64,000 nucleotides of DNA from Moraxellaceae bacterium (GTDB lineage Bacteria > Pseudomonadota > Gammaproteobacteria > Pseudomonadales > Moraxellaceae): positions 496,001 to 560,000 of the forward strand of contig JAUXVU010000023.1 in NCBI GenBank assembly GCA_030680295.1, in the 5' to 3' direction. This document shows, piece by piece, positions 38,320 through 47,371 of this stretch. A program made the position numbers and the translations under genes. Positions within the stretch are counted from its first letter, which is position 1, and each line of letters opens with the position of its first letter. The notes below the pieces were generated by a model, which made no database searches, had not been told where the DNA came from, and saw nothing but the letters and a program-made list of their open reading frames with translations.

Positions 38320-39609
38320 TTAACGCCTGGGTCGAGAAGGTCGACGGTCAGATTGTTTGGCGGCTGGTTCAGCACCTGATGCACCATGAATCACTTTGAC
38401 GCTTTCAACGGCTTCCAGCAACTCGGCAGGCGGCATTTCACATGGCAGTTTGCGCCCAATCGCAGCCTCTAACTGTGGAATCAAAAACGCGTCATCCTCA
38501 CAAGCAAAGCTAATACTAATTCCATTTGTGCCTGCGCGACCTGTTCGCCCAATTCGATGAACATAGTCATCAGGCTGCTCTGGCAAGGTGAAGTTCACCA
38601 CATGCGACACATCATCAACATGAATGCCACGCCCCGCCACATCCGTCGCCACCAAGACATTAATTTTGCCCGAGCGGAAGTTTTCTAGCGTCTTTACCCG
38701 CTTCTCCTGCGGCACATCACCTGATAACAAGGCACAAGACAAGTTATGTGCTTTGAGCACATCGGTCAGACGACGTGTTTGATCACGACGATTAGCAAAC
38801 ACCATCACTCGATCAAGATTCTGCTGACGAATTAGGTTGAGCAATAAAGGAATTTTCTGGTCACTGCTGACGATATAAATTTTCTGCTCAACAGAATCGG
38901 TTGTGCGCTGGTCTGACTCAACTTCGACAGTAACCGGGTAATAGGTCCATTGCTCAGCCAAATTCAATACATCACGGGTAAACGTGGCAGAGAACATTAA
39001 GGTCTGGCGATGTGTTTTCGGCGGGGTTAAACGCACGATACGCTTTACGTCCGGAATGAAGCCCATATCCAACATGCGGTCGGCTTCATCAATCACCAAG
39101 TGCTCGACCTGATCCAGATAGATTTCCTGCTTATTAGCAAAATCGATTAAACGACCAGGCGTTGCCACCACAATATCAACCGGCTTATTAGCCAATTGTC
39201 GACGTTGCTTTTCATAGTCCATGCCACCCATCAAGGTGACAACATTCAATCCAGCATACTTACCTAAGTCTTCTGCGTCGCTGGCAATCTGAATGGCTAA
39301 TTCACGAGTTGGTGCTAGCACCAAGGCCCGTGGCTCACCTAAGCAGCGATCCATATCTGGCGGATTTTTAATTAAGTCAGCGATTACTGTGATCAAAAAT
39401 GCTGCTGTTTTACCGGTACCTGTTTGAGCACGACCAATCGCATCGTGACCTGCCAAGGTAAAACGTAAAACACGCCCTTGAATCGGTGTGCAATTGGCAA
39501 AACCTAAGTCGCTTACTGCACGCAGGATTTCATCTGGCAGAGGCAACTCATTAAACGCAACAACCGGTGGTAAGTCGGCAATTTCAGGTGTTGTACTTAC
39601 TGTCATCAA
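38320..39609 (-). CDS. rhlB: DEAD-box ATP-dependent RNA helicase RhlB
   Basis: RhlB unwinds structured RNA and, in Escherichia, works in the RNase E degradosome. The 429-residue product has the Q motif FANCTPIQ, motif [22 protein letters not shown], and the C-terminal RecA domain with [12 protein letters not shown] and [10 protein letters not shown], then a short Arg/Pro-rich tail. ATGA overlap with the upstream membrane cold-shock gene shows cotranscription. It might be called RhlE-like; the overall sequence fits RhlB better. Confidence 0.88.
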   Translation of the reverse strand: MMTVSTTPEIADLPPVVAFNELPLPDEILRAVSDLGFANCTPIQGRVLRFTLAGHDAIGRAQTGTGKTAAFLITVIADLIKNPPDMDRCLGEPRALVLAPTRELAIQIASDAEDLGKYAGLNVVTLMGGMDYEKQRRQLANKPVDIVVATPGRLIDFANKQEIYLDQVEHLVIDEADRMLDMGFIPDVKRIVRLTPPKTHRQTLMFSATFTRDVLNLAEQWTYYPVTVEVESDQRTTDSVEQKIYIVSSDQKIPLLLNLIRQQNLDRVMVFANRRDQTRRLTDVLKAHNLSCALLSGDVPQEKRVKTLENFRSGKINVLVATDVAGRGIHVDDVSHVVNFTLPEQPDDYVHRIGRTGRAGTNGISISFACEDDAFLIPQLEAAIGRKLPCEMPPAELLEAVESVKVIHGASGAEPAAKQSDRRPSRPRR

Positions 39610-40214
39610 AACATCTCTACATCATCAGCTTGCAGGCCTTTCTCACCGCGCTTTAAGAAAAACTCAACACGCTGGCCTTCACGCAAAGTGCGATGCCCTT
39701 CACCACGAATAGCTCGGTAATGCACAAAAATGTCGTCACCATTGTCACGGGTAATAAAGCCAAAACCTTTATTGGCATTAAACCACTTCACTTGGCCTTG
39801 CTCGCGAGGACCCTTCACACGGATAGTACGCGGCGGCAAGCTAAGCAGTAATAACATCAGCGCGGGGAAAGCAAGCAGCACGATGGATGACGTCAGTGGC
39901 AGCATTGGCGCTGGATTAATGGCCATAGCACCCACAGTGACTGCCGTTAAGCCCACTGCGTGTAAGGTAAGTGTTAGGCGCACCGTACGGCAGCGTTTTA
40001 AATTACGCGCACACCAGAAAAATAAGGGCGCTTGAGCAATAAAGGTAATTGCTAATAAACGAATAGCAAAATCGGCATTGGCATCAATCACCATAAATGC
40101 CAATGGGAAAAAGCTCAACCAAACGATAGGAGCAACTAACATGAAGACGCCGTTTAGGGCGTAAAGAAAACCTAAGAGGGAATAAATCAAAGCGACGCTT
40201 TGCTTGCTACGCAT
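39606..40214 (-). CDS. Membrane protein with C-terminal cold-shock domain
   Basis: A 202-residue fusion. Residues about 8-125 form four hydrophobic helices; residues about 137-202 form a complete cold-shock domain with RNP1 KGFGFI, RNP2 IFVHY and the motif [15 protein letters not shown], closely matching the free cold-shock protein encoded 170 bases upstream. This predicts a membrane-tethered single-strand nucleic-acid binder. It overlaps rhlB by four bases, suggesting a role with RNA unwinding or decay. Topology would place the domain in the cytosol if the number of helices is even and the N terminus is inside. Confidence 0.88.
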   Translation of the reverse strand: MRSKQSVALIYSLLGFLYALNGVFMLVAPIVWLSFFPLAFMVIDANADFAIRLLAITFIAQAPLFFWCARNLKRCRTVRLTLTLHAVGLTAVTVGAMAINPAPMLPLTSSIVLLAFPALMLLLLSLPPRTIRVKGPREQGQVKWFNANKGFGFITRDNGDDIFVHYRAIRGEGHRTLREGQRVEFFLKRGEKGLQADDVEMF

Positions 40215-40354
40215 AAAGAGCTCTCAACTATCAACTGGTTGGGCATCGGGCCAACAAGCTACCAATACCTAAAGCCAAGAATGACAGATAAAAACTGGCT
40301 CCCGATGCGGCAAAAAATAAAAAATGTGCGCGATAAAAAAGCGCTAATAGAAGC

Positions 40355-40380
40355 AACAATGGGCCCTAGGGCCCATTGTT
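40355..40380. terminator. 26-bp perfect palindrome after the cold-shock gene
   Basis: A perfect 26-base palindrome centred on CCTAGG (arms AACAATGGGCCCT and its complement) lies nine bases after the cold-shock protein stop. As RNA it folds into an 11-bp GC-rich hairpin with a CUAG loop. A T6 run follows only some 15 bases later on the minus strand, so it is a likely but atypical terminator. The 140 bases between it and the membrane cold-shock gene hold no gene. Confidence 0.65.
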
Positions 40381-40389
40381 ACAACAACA

Positions 40390-40602
40390 TTAGTCTAAAG
40401 GTAGAACGTCTTCTGCTTGGAAGCCTTTCTGACCTTTAACTACGCTGAATTCGACCTTTTGGCCGTCACGCAGGGAGCGGTGACCATCGCCACGAATGGC
40501 GCGGAAGTGAACAAACACGTCTTCGCCTGCTTGACGCTGGATGAAACCAAAACCTTTAGCATCGTTAAACCACTTAACGGTACCTTCTTCACGTTGCGAC
40601 AT
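40390..40602 (-). CDS. Cold-shock protein, CspA family
   Basis: A 70-residue single cold-shock domain starting [20 protein letters not shown], with RNP1 KGFGFI and RNP2 VFVHF. Such proteins bind single-stranded RNA/DNA and melt secondary structure. GAGGT precedes the chosen ATG; an ATG four codons earlier is less likely. A hairpin in the leader and the palindrome downstream frame the gene. Confidence 0.95.
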   Translation of the reverse strand: MSQREEGTVKWFNDAKGFGFIQRQAGEDVFVHFRAIRGDGHRSLRDGQKVEFSVVKGQKGFQAEDVLPLD

Positions 40603-40628
40603 AATCAACCTCAAAATACACTGTATCG

Positions 40629-40649
40629 GATGGCCGTGGCGCGGCCATC
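40629..40649 (-). promoter_or_regulatory. Hairpin in the cold-shock mRNA leader
   Basis: Perfect 8-bp stem GATGGCCG/CGGCCATC with a 5-base loop, ending 26 bases before the start codon. Leaders of cspA-type genes are known to refold with temperature; this one is only a candidate. Confidence 0.4.
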
Positions 40650-40758
40650 AATCGTCGGCGCAAATGAGAGACACAGCGATACGGTGATGATGCCCACGGG
40701 CAAAGACATTAGACACACTTTTCATAACCTTGGCAACTGCATAAGCCAATTTCTTGGT

Positions 40759-41658
40759 TCACACCGACAAAAGGTACCATGCCCGATCGAGCAATAGCGC
40801 CATGAATAAACCAAGCAAATAAACCAATGAAAAGCCAAAGGTTCGCATGGCCTGCCCTTCGCGATCTGTACGACGCAAAATCCATGCTTCCTTCATAAAC
40901 AGTACGGCAAACACACTAGCACCCACCAAATAAATCGGACCACTCATGCCAATCAAGTAAGGCATTATGGTGACCAAGGCAAGCAGCACGGTGTAATACC
41001 AAACCAAGTCTTTGGTCAGCTTAACACCATGTGTGACCGGCAACATCGGAATGCCCGCTTTGGCGTACTCATCACGACGATGAATCGCTAGGGCCCAAAA
41101 GTGCGGTGGCGTCCAAACGAAAATAATCAGCACCAACAACCAAGCATGCGCAGACATTTCACCGGTAACGGCTGCCCAGCCTAATAATGGCGGCAGCGCG
41201 CCCGAAAGCCCACCAATCACAATATTCTGCGGCGTAGCACGCTTTAAGTAACGTGTATAAATGCCAGCGTAACCCACCATGCCAATTGCGGTCAGCCAAG
41301 CTGTCAGCGGATTAACCCATAGCGTTAAGGTGATCATGGAGATTGCGGCTAAGACTGCAGCAAAACTCAGTGCTGCTGCCCCACTTAAGCTACCCTGCAC
41401 CAGTGGGCGGCCCTGAGTCCGCGCCATAATGGCATCAATGCGTTGATCCACCCATTGATTAATTGATGCAGCGGACGCCATGCCCGCCCATAAACCCACC
41501 ACCGCAGCAAGATAATGTCCTACAGGCAATAAGGAGTGCGGCGCTAAAAACATACCGACCAATGCCGTCACCATTAACATGGCAACCACTTTCGGCTTAG
41601 TTAATGCCCAATATTCGCGCCATAATGGCGTCGGGTTAGTTTGTGTCAGCGTTGTCAT
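40759..41658 (-). CDS. cyoE: Protoheme IX farnesyltransferase (heme O synthase)
   Basis: CyoE/CtaB adds a farnesyl group to heme B, giving heme O. The 299-residue product starting MTTLTQTNPTPLWREYWALT has about eight membrane helices, the prenyl-diphosphate motif NQWVDQRIDAIMARTQGRPL, here NQWVDQRIDAIM and RTQGRPL, and the second Asp-rich region near RRDEYAKAGIPMLP. It overlaps ctaA as ATGA; an upstream start inside ctaA is not supported. Confidence 0.95.
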   Translation of the reverse strand: MTTLTQTNPTPLWREYWALTKPKVVAMLMVTALVGMFLAPHSLLPVGHYLAAVVGLWAGMASAASINQWVDQRIDAIMARTQGRPLVQGSLSGAAALSFAAVLAAISMITLTLWVNPLTAWLTAIGMVGYAGIYTRYLKRATPQNIVIGGLSGALPPLLGWAAVTGEMSAHAWLLVLIIFVWTPPHFWALAIHRRDEYAKAGIPMLPVTHGVKLTKDLVWYYTVLLALVTIMPYLIGMSGPIYLVGASVFAVLFMKEAWILRRTDREGQAMRTFGFSLVYLLGLFMALLLDRAWYLLSV

Positions 41659-42680
41659 TGTAATTTTCTCCAGCTGCTTTCTTGCTTCAGCGCAAAGGCT
41701 AGAGCCACCAACATTTGCAACAAAACGGCCGCCCACACATTGTGCGCAACTGCATTCCATAACGGCAGGTCTGCGACGACATTCACGACGCCCAGCACGA
41801 CCTGTACAACTAGGCCAAAGGCCAATAAACCAGCAAAAGCACGATAGCGAGTATGCTGCGTTTTGATCATGAGTGCAGCAATCAATAACAACATCAAACC
41901 GGTCACAACAAACGCACCCATTCGATGGGTAGCATGAATAGTGACTTTAGCAGCAGTATCTAAATGTGGCGCAAACTCATAATTAGCATCATCGGGCCTA
42001 AATAAACGAAAAGCCTCGCTCGGAGACCACACTTCACGCCAACCAGCTTGGCAAATTGGCAGCTCAGTGCAAACCGTAGCGGCGTAATTAGCAGCTGTCC
42101 ATCCACCTAAAGCGATCTGCAGAATCAAAACAACAATTGTGAAGCCTAGTAGGTTCGGCAGCCACTTCGGCCTTCGTTGCCCTGTTGCTGGAAAGGCGTT
42201 TGCCGTCCGTAAATAAAGCAAGTACAGCACAGTTAACGTACTAAACCCTAACAGCAAGTGCCCTGTCACAACCGGGGGATACAGCTTCATGGTAACCGTC
42301 CAAGCACCAAAAGCTCCCTGTACACTTACCAGCACCAACAAAGCTAAACCATGGCGCCAAGGCATGCCGGGCTCTTGTCGACGGCGCCACATAAAGGCAG
42401 CAACCAGCAAAATACAGAAGCCAATGGCGCTAGCAAAATAACGATGAATCATCTCAGGCCAAGCCTTTTCCGGCTCAACCACGTGATCGGGAAAGCGCTC
42501 CTGCACTCGCGTCAAACTTTGCTCGGAAACAGGAACAGTGATGTGTCCATAACAAAATGGCCAATCAGGACAGCCCAGACCAGCATCTTTTAAACGTGTC
42601 CATGCACCCAACATAATGACAATCAACGTCAACACTAAGGCGAACTTCAAAAAAACTAATAACTTTGCCCGACTAGCCAA
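41655..42680 (-). CDS. ctaA: Heme A synthase (Cox15/CtaA)
   Basis: CtaA oxidises the methyl group of heme O to form heme A for the aa3-type oxidase. The 341 residues form eight membrane helices with heme-ligand histidines in EMIHRYFAS, TGHLLLG, ATHRMGAF and AHNVWA. The N-terminal loop GLGCPDWPFCYG is typical. It overlaps the upstream CxxxC protein gene by eight bases. Confidence 0.95.
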   Translation of the reverse strand: MASRAKLLVFLKFALVLTLIVIMLGAWTRLKDAGLGCPDWPFCYGHITVPVSEQSLTRVQERFPDHVVEPEKAWPEMIHRYFASAIGFCILLVAAFMWRRRQEPGMPWRHGLALLVLVSVQGAFGAWTVTMKLYPPVVTGHLLLGFSTLTVLYLLYLRTANAFPATGQRRPKWLPNLLGFTIVVLILQIALGGWTAANYAATVCTELPICQAGWREVWSPSEAFRLFRPDDANYEFAPHLDTAAKVTIHATHRMGAFVVTGLMLLLIAALMIKTQHTRYRAFAGLLAFGLVVQVVLGVVNVVADLPLWNAVAHNVWAAVLLQMLVALAFALKQESSWRKLQ

Positions 42681-43251
42681 TTTGCGACACCTTTAATAAT
42701 TTCATCAGGTCATCAATTAAGTCTTGCGCCCGAAGCAACAGAGCATCAGGTGCGCTTGGCACTTCGTAACTCAACATGATCCACCCCATTGGATCCATCA
42801 GCAGCCAATGGTTTGCCTCAGCGGTAGCAAACTGTTGTTTAAACTGTTTCATAGCAGCTGCATCTACAACACCCCGCGCCAATACCGGCACTTTGGCAGC
42901 AACTGCTGGCACATCACCAGCTTGCTCTTGTAGCAATAAGATACCCACCCGTTCACGATCACGACCCATGCCTATGCGCAATCGCACTAATGCATCCAAG
43001 CCTTGCTCGCAAGCCAAATCACATGTTGCCGGCAGATAGTAGGTTAACCACCAATGTCCAGCTGGCGCGGGTGTACTGCCCGGCAATGGCTGCCACAACA
43101 GATCGCTTAACGCGTGAGGCGGATCTAATAAGTCACCTTTATTGGTTGCCGCACCTTCAAACCATGATGACTTATAGGCCAAATGGCCAAACAAAAATGG
43201 AATGATAAACGTGGCCAAAAAAGCCAACATGATCCATCTTGAACGATTCAT
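42673..43251 (-). CDS. Membrane-anchored thioredoxin-like protein with CxxxC (SCO-like), oxidase assembly
   Basis: A 192-residue protein with an N-terminal membrane anchor (about 7-24) and a periplasmic domain. It has a CxxxC pair, Cys77 and Cys81 in TCDLACEQ, and His148 in NHWLLMDPMGW, an arrangement like the copper-binding CxxxC...His of SCO proteins, although overall similarity is low. A homologue sits at this place in the Pseudomonas cytochrome oxidase cluster. Role in copper delivery or thiol reduction for oxidase subunit II is inferred. It overlaps both surf1 (4 bases) and ctaA (8 bases). Confidence 0.7.
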   Translation of the reverse strand: MNRSRWIMLAFLATFIIPFLFGHLAYKSSWFEGAATNKGDLLDPPHALSDLLWQPLPGSTPAPAGHWWLTYYLPATCDLACEQGLDALVRLRIGMGRDRERVGILLLQEQAGDVPAVAAKVPVLARGVVDAAAMKQFKQQFATAEANHWLLMDPMGWIMLSYEVPSAPDALLLRAQDLIDDLMKLLKVSQIG

Positions 43252-44021
43252 TTTTTTACATCCAAATCATTAGGTCGCCGCAAGCTTCGTCTTGCAAACC
43301 ACCAACATGCTACCCACGCCAACGCCAGCGCAAACCACTGAAACGCATATGCACGGTGACGATCCGGGCTCATTAACTGCTGGCCACTTGGTGCCCAATC
43401 ACGCAAATAAAATCCGGGCACTTCCGGTGCCAAACGCAAAACCCAAGGCTGCAGGCCAATTCCCCACTGCTCTGACCAATAGACAGGATCAATACGCCCT
43501 GCTCGCCACAGTCCTCTTGTTAACTCAGGCTGGCCCATCGTAATAAACGCTGACGGCATCACCGCCGTACCCGTTATAAGGTCAGCATCAGCAAAGCTCT
43601 CGGGTGGCAACTGTCCGCCATCTCGATCGGTAGGCAACCAGCCCAAATTCACCAATACCGCTTCATCATGGCCTTCCAACATAAAGGCCATGTGTATCTC
43701 ATAACCCGCCCGGCCTTGACGCATTTGGTTATCAAGCGCCACTCGATATTTTGGCAAAAATTGCCCTCGAAGGCGCACAGGCCTATCAGCCATGTCGACA
43801 GGCAAACTATTAAACTTAGCCACTTCAATCACAGGAAGATCTGAACGATCTACCTGTCGCGCAAGTAATGCGTCTTTTTCAGCACCACGCTGCCACTGCC
43901 ATATTGACAGTGTCAGCAGCAAGACCAACATTGCAATGAACATAACCCATAACAAAGCTGCTGATTTATTGTGGGGTAGAAACTGCATGTGCATTTGACG
44001 CACAAATTCACCTATTATCAA
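43248..44021 (-). CDS. SURF1 family cytochrome oxidase assembly protein
   Basis: SURF1 proteins help insert heme A into oxidase subunit I. Up to 257 residues: N-terminal membrane helix followed by the family signature SIWQWQRGAEKDALL, a periplasmic domain with LRGQFLPKYRVALDNQ and VLVNLGWLPTDR, and a C-terminal helix containing HRAYAFQWFALALAWVACW, given here in part as YAFQWFALAL. The start is uncertain: ATGs at 44021, 43994 and 43988 are all open and none has an ideal Shine-Dalgarno site. Confidence 0.9.
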   Translation of the reverse strand: MIIGEFVRQMHMQFLPHNKSAALLWVMFIAMLVLLLTLSIWQWQRGAEKDALLARQVDRSDLPVIEVAKFNSLPVDMADRPVRLRGQFLPKYRVALDNQMRQGRAGYEIHMAFMLEGHDEAVLVNLGWLPTDRDGGQLPPESFADADLITGTAVMPSAFITMGQPELTRGLWRAGRIDPVYWSEQWGIGLQPWVLRLAPEVPGFYLRDWAPSGQQLMSPDRHRAYAFQWFALALAWVACWWFARRSLRRPNDLDVKK

Positions 44022-44063
44022 TAGCAGCCATACACGGCTTACTTACCACCAAAAGAGTTTAAT

Positions 44064-44273
44064 ATGACGCTAATCAAACTATTGTTACTGCTTGGTTTTG
44101 TACTGATGGTCTGGCAACTGATTGCAGGGCTTCGCGCTTTACGTAGAGGCGACAAAAACGACCCAGACAAGCTAATGAAAGCTTTGCGTTGGAGAGCCGT
44201 AATTGCCGCCATCATTATTGCCAGTTTGTTTGTCTTGGGGGCTACCGGACTACTGCAACCCCACACGCTTTAA
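44064..44273 (+). CDS. DUF2909 twin-transmembrane protein
   Basis: A 69-residue protein with two membrane helices (about 4-22 and 45-64) joined by a basic loop ALRRGDKNDPDKLMKALRWR. Matches the DUF2909 family found within cytochrome oxidase clusters of pseudomonads; function unknown. It runs against its neighbours: divergent from surf1 and its stop abuts the ctaE stop. Confidence 0.85.
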   Translation: MTLIKLLLLLGFVLMVWQLIAGLRALRRGDKNDPDKLMKALRWRAVIAAIIIASLFVLGATGLLQPHTL

Positions 44274-45191
44274 CTAAAGCCAGTACACCACCACAAACAA
44301 GAATAACCACACCACATCTACAAAGTGCCAGTACCAGGCAGTTGCCTCAAACGCGAAGTGATTGTCTGGCGTCAAATGACCTTTAATTGAACGCAGAAGC
44401 ATCACAATAATCATGATGGTACCAATCGTCACGTGTAAACCGTGAAAGCCCGTCAGCATGAAGAACGTAGAACCATAAATACCAGATTGCAGAGTCAGGC
44501 CTAAATCACGATAAGCGTGAATATATTCATAAACTTGGCAACCCAAGAAGATCACGCCCAGTGCTGCAGTAATGGCCAAGAAGTTGATTTGTTTTTTGCG
44601 GTCACCTTTCAATAGAGCATGGTGCGCAACAGTTAATGTCAGCGAAGAGGTCACCAAAATAACGGTATTAATGAAAGGGAGCCCCCATGGCCCCATGACA
44701 TTAGTAGTGCCACCATCTGGCATTTTCACCAATGGCCATAAGGCTTGGAATTGTGGCCACAACACTTCATGTGTCATGACGCCTTTGCCTTCACCAGCCA
44801 ACCATGGAATGCTTAACCAGCGGGCGTAGAACATGGCACCAAAAAATGCCGCAAAAAACATGACTTCCGAGAAAATAAACCACGTCATACCTTGGCGGTA
44901 GGACTGATCCATCTGTAGTGAGTTTTTATTGCCTAGGCTTTCTTTAATAGTGTCACGGAACCAAAAAAACATTAAACCGAACACACCCACCAAACCGACT
45001 GGAAACAAAAAGTTCAATGTTCCTTTATTGGCTGCAATGCCGGACAAGCTATTACTTTGAATGACATTGGCCAAGCCAATCACTAAAACAAACAAAATCA
45101 ATGAACCTACAAACGGCCATGGGCTAGCCGCGGGAACATAATAGCTCGACGGCTTTTCACCCGTCTTTGTGTGTTCAACTGCAGAAGACAT
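44274..45191 (-). CDS. ctaE: Cytochrome c oxidase subunit III
   Basis: Subunit III of the heme-copper oxidase, a seven-helix protein that stabilises subunit I. 305 residues, with YYVPAASPWPF at the N terminus, FSEVMFFAAFFGAMFYARW, the FHGLHVTIGTIM motif and the C-terminal FEATAWYWHFVDVVWLFLF, here EATAWYWHFVDVVW. GGAGT lies before the start. Thirty bases after ctaG. Confidence 0.97.
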   Translation of the reverse strand: MSSAVEHTKTGEKPSSYYVPAASPWPFVGSLILFVLVIGLANVIQSNSLSGIAANKGTLNFLFPVGLVGVFGLMFFWFRDTIKESLGNKNSLQMDQSYRQGMTWFIFSEVMFFAAFFGAMFYARWLSIPWLAGEGKGVMTHEVLWPQFQALWPLVKMPDGGTTNVMGPWGLPFINTVILVTSSLTLTVAHHALLKGDRKKQINFLAITAALGVIFLGCQVYEYIHAYRDLGLTLQSGIYGSTFFMLTGFHGLHVTIGTIMIIVMLLRSIKGHLTPDNHFAFEATAWYWHFVDVVWLFLFVVVYWL

Positions 45192-45221
45192 GACGCACTC
45201 CTTTCTTGTTTTAATCTATCA

Positions 45222-45752
45222 TCAGCCTGCGTCGGCTTGACGATAAAAGCGATAAGCTAATGTCACAGTACCAATTTGTCTGGGTAGATCAGGATCAATA
45301 TAAAAAACCAAAGGCATTTCCATACTTTCACCTGCCGCCAAGGTCTGCTCAATAAAGCAGAAGCACTCAGTTTTCTTTAAGTGAGCAGCACCAGCAGAAG
45401 GCGCCACACTCGGAATTGCTTTACCAGTTACCGCCACATCCGATTGATTAACGACTGAAAAGCTCATCTGATGAATTTCGCCAGGATGAACCTTTATCAC
45501 TCGTCGCTCACTGGTAAACTGCCAAGGCAGCGCCGAGTCAACCATCGTTATGAACTCAACAGTAATTTCGCGATCTAAATCTACAGATGTCGATTCGCCA
45601 GCCGCCATCGCTGAAGGCTTACCGTTTAAACCAGTAATTTCACAAAACACGCGATAAATAGGCGGCATCGCAAAAACTGCGAACACAAACATCAGCAGCA
45701 CACCACCGGTCATCCAGATCAGTTGCTTACGTGCTGCAGTTGTTTGTGTCAT
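45222..45752 (-). CDS. ctaG: Cytochrome oxidase assembly protein CtaG (Cox11)
   Basis: CtaG/Cox11 inserts copper at the CuB site of subunit I. The 176-residue protein has one membrane helix (about 10-30) and a periplasmic Ig-like domain with the copper-binding CFCF motif in TECFCFIEQTLAAGE and FYIDPDLP. It is between ctaD and ctaE as usual. Confidence 0.96.
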   Translation of the reverse strand: MTQTTAARKQLIWMTGGVLLMFVFAVFAMPPIYRVFCEITGLNGKPSAMAAGESTSVDLDREITVEFITMVDSALPWQFTSERRVIKVHPGEIHQMSFSVVNQSDVAVTGKAIPSVAPSAGAAHLKKTECFCFIEQTLAAGESMEMPLVFYIDPDLPRQIGTVTLAYRFYRQADAG

Positions 45753-45763
45753 TTCAGGATTCC

Positions 45764-47371
45764 TTATTTCACAACTGGCGGCGTTTCAAAGGTGTGATAT
45801 GGGGCCGGACTAGGAACAGTCCACTCCAAACCTTCTTGAGCATCCCAAGGGTTGGCTGTCGCTTTTGGCTGACTTTTCAGTGTAAACAGCACAATGATGA
45901 AGAACAGTTGGCTAGCGCCAAACCAGAAACCACCAATCGAAATCCAGAAGTTCAAATCAGCAAACTGCATGGAGTAGTCAGCATAACGACGTGGCATGCC
46001 GGCCAGACCAACAAAGTGCATTGGGAAGAACAACAGGTTTACTGACAGCAGTGAGCTCCAGAAGTGCATCTTTGCCCAGAACGTGCTGAACATATGACCT
46101 GACCATTTCGGCAGCCAATAATATGCGCCAGCAAAAATAGCGAACAAGGAGCCAGTCACTAAGACATAGTGGAAATGCGCCACCACAAAATAGGTGTCAT
46201 GGTACTGATAGTCTGCTGGCGTAATTGCCAACATCAAGCCAGAGAAACCACCGATGGTGAACAACACCACAAAAGCCAAAGCAAATAGCATGGGCACTTC
46301 GAAGCTCATCGAGCCACGCCACATTGTGGCCACCCAGTTAAACACTTTTACACCTGTGGGCACAGAAATCAGCATGGTCATGTACATATAGAACAATGAC
46401 CCTGCCAACGGCAGACCCGTGGTGAACATGTGGTGGGCCCAAACGACAAATGACAGCAACGCAATAGACGCCGTGGCATAAACCATTGAGGCATAACCAA
46501 ACAGTGGCTTACGCGCAAACACTGGGATGATGGCAGAGACAATACCGAAGGACGGTAAAATCATAATATAGACTTCAGGGTGTCCAAAGAACCAGAAAAT
46601 ATGCTGGAACATGACTGGATCACCACCACCAGCAGCATCAAAGAAGCTGGTGCCAAAATGGCGATCAGTCAGCATCATGGTCACTACACCAGCCAACACA
46701 GGCATAACTGCAATCAATAAGAATGCAGTAATCAACCAAGTCCACACGAACAGCGGCATCTTCATCATGGTCATGCCAGGAGCACGCATGTTGAGAATGG
46801 TAACCACAACATTGATTGCACCCAGAATGGACGAAATACCCATTAAGTGAACAGAGAAAATGAATAAGTCAGTGCTGGCAGGACCATAAGTGGTCGACAA
46901 CGGCGCGTAGAAAGTCCAACCAAAGTTAGGCGCCGGCCCCATACCTAACAGCGACATAATGACCGAGCCAATCAGAATGGCGAAGGCAAATGGCAACAGC
47001 CAGAATGAGAAGTTATTGAGACGGGGCAAAGCCATATCTGGCGCGCCAATCATCATCGGCACCATCCAGTTTGCAAAACCGGTAAAGGCCGGCATGATGG
47101 CACCAAATACCATTAATAAGCCGTGCACGGTGGTCATTTGGTTAAAGAAGTCCGGCTGCACCAATTGCATGCCGGGATACATTAGTTCAGCCCGAATAAC
47201 CATGGCGGCTAAGCCACCGCAAAGCAACATCAGAAAAGCAAACACCAAGTACATCGTACCGATGTCTTTGTGATTGGTTGTGGTGTACATGCGGACCAAA
47301 AACGGCTTCAGCTCGTGATGATGATCATGGTCTGCATGGGCTACATTCGACATGCTGTTATCTCCACTCAT
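45764..47371 (-). CDS. ctaD: Cytochrome c oxidase subunit I
   Basis: The catalytic subunit with heme a, heme a3 and CuB. 535 residues, twelve helices; the A1-type proton-channel motif GHPEVYIMILPSFG is present, as are HHMFTTGLP, THFHYVLVTGS read here as AHFHYVLVTGS with the heme histidines, and NHKDIGTMYLVF at the N terminus. The ATG at 47371 overlaps the ctaC stop as ATGA; a second ATG six codons later (47353) also has GGAG upstream. Confidence 0.97.
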   Translation of the reverse strand: MSGDNSMSNVAHADHDHHHELKPFLVRMYTTTNHKDIGTMYLVFAFLMLLCGGLAAMVIRAELMYPGMQLVQPDFFNQMTTVHGLLMVFGAIMPAFTGFANWMVPMMIGAPDMALPRLNNFSFWLLPFAFAILIGSVIMSLLGMGPAPNFGWTFYAPLSTTYGPASTDLFIFSVHLMGISSILGAINVVVTILNMRAPGMTMMKMPLFVWTWLITAFLLIAVMPVLAGVVTMMLTDRHFGTSFFDAAGGGDPVMFQHIFWFFGHPEVYIMILPSFGIVSAIIPVFARKPLFGYASMVYATASIALLSFVVWAHHMFTTGLPLAGSLFYMYMTMLISVPTGVKVFNWVATMWRGSMSFEVPMLFALAFVVLFTIGGFSGLMLAITPADYQYHDTYFVVAHFHYVLVTGSLFAIFAGAYYWLPKWSGHMFSTFWAKMHFWSSLLSVNLLFFPMHFVGLAGMPRRYADYSMQFADLNFWISIGGFWFGASQLFFIIVLFTLKSQPKATANPWDAQEGLEWTVPSPAPYHTFETPPVVK

